A stretch of DNA of 64,000 nucleotides, taken from Myxococcota bacterium. GTDB lineage: Bacteria > Myxococcota_A > Bradymonadia > UBA7976 > UBA1532. This document shows positions 61,284 to 64,000 of the stretch, piece by piece. Position 1 is the first letter of the stretch. Each line of letters begins with the position of its first letter. Position numbers and translations under genes: made by a program. Where the stretch lies: NCBI GenBank assembly GCA_023150895.1, contig JAKLJY010000018.1, positions 1 to 64,000 of the forward strand. Direction: 5' to 3'. The notes beneath the pieces were generated by a model, which had not been told where the DNA came from, did not search any database, and worked only from the letters and a program-made list of their open reading frames with translations.

Positions 61284-62101
61284 CGCCGGCCGATCCCCGC
61301 CGGTGGGCGGTCGTTCTCGGTGCGTCCTCGGGTGTCGGGGCCGCCATCGCGCGCGATCTCGCGGTCGAGGGCGGGTACGACGTTTTCGCCGTCCACCGGG
61401 GCAACTGGCCGGACGGGGCCGCAGAGGTCGAAGCGGCGGTCACCGCGGCCGGTCGGCGCTGCGTGTTCTGGACGGCCGACGCCGGCTCCGCAGAGGCCGC
61501 CGCCGAGGGCGTGGCGCGGCTGCGTGCCGTGGCGGGCGCCCAGAGCGTGGGCTTCTTCGTCCACTCGCTGGCGAGCGCCTGCGTGGGCCGCCTGGCCATC
61601 GGGGAGGATCCCCTGCACCCCCGGCAGCTCACCCGCACGTTCGACCGCATGGCGCACTCGTTCGTCTACTGGGCGCAGGGGCTCCACCAGGGCGGGCTGC
61701 TCGCGCCGGGTGGGCGCCTGCTCGGCCTGTCGAATCTGATGACGGACGAGGTGGTGCGCGGGGCCGCCGCCATCGCCGCCACGAAGGCCGCCCTCGAGAT
61801 GTACGTGCGGCACCTCGCGCTCGAACTCGGGCCCCTCGGACACCGGGTCAACCTGCTGAAATTCGGGTTCGTGCCCACGGCGGCGGCGCAGCGCACGTTC
61901 CCGGCCGAGGCCTTCGAGCGCCTGCAGACCGTGATGCAGCGGGGCACGCCGGCGGGGCGGCTCTGCACGCCGGACGAGGTCGCGCGTTTCGTGACGTTTC
62001 TGGCCTCGCCGGGCGCCGAGTGGTTCAACGGGGCGACGATCGACTTCACCGGCGCCGAGAGTCAGAGCTTCTTCGATCAGCTCGTCTACGCCGGGCGCTG
62101 A
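61280..62101 (+). CDS. short-chain dehydrogenase (enoyl-reductase-like) lacking the catalytic Tyr
   Basis: SDR of 273 aa. The GTG at 61280 overlaps the preceding stop (GTGA) and has GAGGG 6 nt upstream. The nucleotide-binding motif GASSGVG is at 14-20. FFVHSLASA and LSNLMTDE resemble FabI/FabL enoyl reductases. Ser151 and Lys169 are in place (SNLM, ATKAALE), but the Tyr of YxxxK is Ile165, and the FabI-type Tyr seven residues before Lys is Ala. The enzyme is therefore either non-catalytic or uses another acid. It is the last gene of the coupled operon and converges with the zinc-ribbon methyltransferase, with coding ends overlapping 16 nt. Confidence 0.82.
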   Translation: MTPADPRRWAVVLGASSGVGAAIARDLAVEGGYDVFAVHRGNWPDGAAEVEAAVTAAGRRCVFWTADAGSAEAAAEGVARLRAVAGAQSVGFFVHSLASACVGRLAIGEDPLHPRQLTRTFDRMAHSFVYWAQGLHQGGLLAPGGRLLGLSNLMTDEVVRGAAAIAATKAALEMYVRHLALELGPLGHRVNLLKFGFVPTAAAQRTFPAEAFERLQTVMQRGTPAGRLCTPDEVARFVTFLASPGAEWFNGATIDFTGAESQSFFDQLVYAGR

Positions 62102-62937
62102 CCGACGCGATAACGCAGCGTGTAGAAGAAGCGGCTCGCCTGTTCGACGAGTACGTCGTAGGCCCCGGGGGGCAATGCGTCGACGGGGGCGCGCGGATCC
62201 CGGTCGTAGAAGGTCGCCGCTTTGAAGGTCAGGCGGTGGTACAGCGAGTGTCTCCGGGCGGGGTCGAGCTGCTCGTCGACGACGACGATCGGCGTGTCTG
62301 GTCGGGCGACCCGCGCCATCTCGGCGAGCGCGGCGGCCCGGTCGCGGAAGGCGTTGATGCCGCCGACGTGAAACACGCGGTCGAACGTCGCGTCGCGAAA
62401 CGGCAGGCGGTGCGCGTCCCCGAGCACGAGCCGCACGTCGCGATGCTCCGGCCGGGCGAGGCACTGGGTCATCATGCCCAGGCTCACGTCGAGCCCCCAG
62501 ATCTCCACCGGCCGCGGACCGAGGCCGGCCTGCGCGAGCCCGGATTTCAGGTACGGCAGGTTCGCGCCGGTGCCGACGCTGACCTCGAGAATACGCACGG
62601 GCGGAGGGCCCCCGTCGCCGTCCGGCACGGCGGAGCGCTCGTCGGCGAGCGTGTCGAGCGACAGCCGGGGCATGTAGGCCTCCCGCAGCCGGCGCTCGCT
62701 GCCTTCGAGCTCGAAGAGGGGGACCAGCAGGCGAACCGCCGGGTCGTGAAACCGCGGCGCCCCGTCGTAGATGACCCGCATGAAGCGGTCGATGCCCCGG
62801 ATCTCGGCCTCGCGGTACATGCAGGGCAGGCCGCCCCGCAACGGCCAGACGGCCCCGCAGGCGGTGCAGGTCAGGGCGCGCTCGCCGGGTTCGAAGCGCA
62901 GCGGCCCGCGGCAGTCGGTGCAGGCGATGACATTCAT
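62086..62937 (-). CDS. zinc-ribbon class I methyltransferase
   Basis: Methyltransferase of 283 aa. The ATG at 62937 gives an N-terminal zinc ribbon (CTDCRGPL...CTACGAVWPL) typical of Trm112-like fused methyltransferases. The SAM motif is ILEVSVGTGANLPYL at about 150-165. GDAHRLPFRDATFDRVFHVGGINAFRD is the UbiE/MenG-like motif II-III region. The family methylates quinones, sterols and other small molecules. The gene is convergent with the Coq4/KAS III-like operon and may act on its product. No ribosome site precedes the ATG, and the start lies only 24 nt from the divergent CMD-like gene, so a leaderless transcript is possible. Confidence 0.83.
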   Translation of the reverse strand: MNVIACTDCRGPLRFEPGERALTCTACGAVWPLRGGLPCMYREAEIRGIDRFMRVIYDGAPRFHDPAVRLLVPLFELEGSERRLREAYMPRLSLDTLADERSAVPDGDGGPPPVRILEVSVGTGANLPYLKSGLAQAGLGPRPVEIWGLDVSLGMMTQCLARPEHRDVRLVLGDAHRLPFRDATFDRVFHVGGINAFRDRAAALAEMARVARPDTPIVVVDEQLDPARRHSLYHRLTFKAATFYDRDPRAPVDALPPGAYDVLVEQASRFFYTLRYRVGQRPA

Positions 62938-62961
62938 GGGGGCGTGTGATAGCACGGGCCC

Positions 62962-63540
62962 ATGCCCAACGCCGACATCACGAAAATCCTCACGGACGCG
63001 GAGATCGCCGCGCTGCGCGCCGGTTTCTCCGAGGCCTTCATGCGCGAGGGGGCTCGCAACGCCCTGATCAACCGCTTCCCGCGCTGCCAGGAGCTCATCA
63101 ACGCCGATCTCGACCTCTTCTACGCCGACGACTACGGCGACCGACCGGGCGAACTCGGCGCCAACGTGCGGGAGAAGGTCGTGCTCACGGCGCTCGCCGT
63201 CTCGGGCAACTGGGACATGGCGGCGATTCACATCTACTGGGGTCTCTGTCTGCCGAAGCAGCCCCTGTCGCCGGCGCAGCTCGGGGAGGTCATCCTGCTC
63301 GCCGGCTCCTACTCGGGGGTGCAGGTCATCTCGATGGGCCTCGCCCGCATCGCGCAGGTCTTCGGCGTGTTGCAGCAGGCGGTCGGCGCGGGCGCCACCC
63401 GGTCGGACCAGATCGTTGCGCTGCTCACGGGCGCCCCCCTCGCCGAGGTCGTCGGGATGCCCCCGCCGAAATCCGGGAAGCCCAACGCCGGCGGCAAGGC
63501 CAAGAAGCCTCGCTCCGCGCGCGGCGCGCCTCAGGCCTGA
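62962..63540 (+). CDS. carboxymuconolactone decarboxylase-like (AhpD-fold) protein
   Basis: Helical protein of 192 aa. The central segment REKVVLTALAVSGNWDMAAIHIYWGLCLPKQPLSPAQLGEVILLAGSYSGVQV follows the CMD/AhpD pattern, including AxSYSGVQ in place of the usual YxGxP. The redox CxxC pair of AhpD is absent, so peroxidase-type disulfide chemistry is unlikely. The C-terminus is Lys/Gly/Ala-rich and disordered. Its start codon is separated by 24 nt from the divergent methyltransferase start, and its end overlaps the convergent FGE-domain gene by 10 nt. Function is unknown. Confidence 0.72.
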   Translation: MPNADITKILTDAEIAALRAGFSEAFMREGARNALINRFPRCQELINADLDLFYADDYGDRPGELGANVREKVVLTALAVSGNWDMAAIHIYWGLCLPKQPLSPAQLGEVILLAGSYSGVQVISMGLARIAQVFGVLQQAVGAGATRSDQIVALLTGAPLAEVVGMPPPKSGKPNAGGKAKKPRSARGAPQA

Positions 63541-64000
63541 CGCGGGGGAGAGGGGTCGGGATCGGCGTCCCGCGCGAGTCGGAAGCCGGTCATGGTGTCG
63601 CGGTGGTCGACGGCGAGGCGGGTGCGCCCGGCGCAACGGCCCGCGGACGCCGACTCCAGGTATCCGCCGCCCTTGACCACCCCCTGCCGCCCCGCGGGGC
63701 CGTCCGTCTCGTCGCTCGTCCACTCCCGCACGTTGCCGGCCAGGCCGCGCACGCCGTACGGGCTCTCGTCCACGCGGGAGGCGGCGACGCCGAGCAGCAC
63801 CGGCGCCGCGGCGTGCCGCTCCCGCAGGTTCGTCCACCCCGCGTGGTAGGCGTCCCCCCAGGGGTAGGCGCGCCCGTCGACGCCCCGCGCCGCCTTCTCC
63901 CATTCCAGGGCGGTCGGCAGCCGCCAGGGCAGCCCGTCCCGCTCGGCGCGCCAGCGGGCGTAGGCCATGGCGCAGGCCCGATCGACGAGCACGACGGGCA
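63531..64000 (-). CDS. FGE-sulfatase-domain protein, 5' part outside the window
   Basis: Only the C-terminal ~155 residues are present; the gene runs beyond base 64000. Motifs [41 protein letters not shown] and GFRLARD identify the formylglycine-generating-enzyme/sulfatase-modifying-factor fold. Wording is very close to the FGE-like tail of the kinase at 14532-16880 ([29 protein letters not shown]), so it is probably another kinase-FGE fusion. The paired Cys of active FGEs were not seen near the GGGYLES segment. Confidence 0.75.
   Translation of the reverse strand, partial: PVVLVDRACAMAYARWRAERDGLPWRLPTALEWEKAARGVDGRAYPWGDAYHAGWTNLRERHAAAPVLLGVAASRVDESPYGVRGLAGNVREWTSDETDGPAGRQGVVKGGGYLESASAGRCAGRTRLAVDHRDTMTGFRLARDADPDPSPPRQA

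Overview
The window is very GC-rich and almost entirely coding. It looks like chromosome from a myxobacterium-like bacterium (Myxococcota or relatives). The evidence is the number of large lipoproteins with 'PDA' linkers, MopE-type [10 protein letters not shown] repeats, thrombospondin type 3 repeats, a MYXO-CTERM-like tail, many Ser/Thr protein kinases fused to extra domains, and an enhancer-binding protein (EBP) for sigma-54. No rRNA, tRNA, CRISPR array or insertion sequence was seen.

Layout. (1) 66-12771, minus strand: tightly packed secreted proteins and lipoproteins, starting with a TPR/PEGA protein. (2) 12855-18518: three different Ser/Thr kinases, one fused to a formylglycine-generating-enzyme-like domain. 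(3) 18581-50983, mostly minus strand: a surface-protein region with two giant modular lipoproteins of 3448 and 2535 aa (here A and B), two paralogous anchor-D-type proteins, an astacin/matrixin-like metallopeptidase, a subtilase and smaller secreted proteins. A plus-strand methyltransferase/deacetylase pair sits inside it. (4) 51210-52922: a sigma-54 EBP divergent from B. (5) 53349-55289: an isolated SIR2-domain protein that could be a defence gene. (6) 55739-58849: a receiver protein, a REC-GAF-GGDEF protein and an Rrf2 regulator. (7) 58917-62101: a translationally coupled Coq4-like / KAS III-like / acyltransferase / short-chain dehydrogenase (SDR) operon, followed by a zinc-ribbon methyltransferase, a carboxymuconolactone decarboxylase-like (CMD-like) protein and the 3' end of another FGE-domain gene.

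The most striking observation is regulatory. Six intergenic regions carry the same 17-bp palindrome, GCGTC-N7-GACGC. In A and B it occurs twice at 21-bp spacing. In the other four a degenerate second copy lies 22 bp from the first. In every case a -24/-12 sigma-54 promoter candidate lies 43-119 bp away, between the palindrome and a secreted-protein gene. This looks like one sigma-54 regulon of surface proteins, and the EBP gene lies directly beside one of the sites.

The second major observation is a 3.14-kb direct duplication, ungapped by eye and about 95% identical at protein level. It covers the promoter region and the first ~980 codons of A and B, after which the two genes have unrelated C-terminal halves. 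A ends in pentapeptide-repeat helices interrupted by two lectin-like domains. B ends in an FG-GAP/VCBS propeller and a P-domain and is followed by the subtilase gene.
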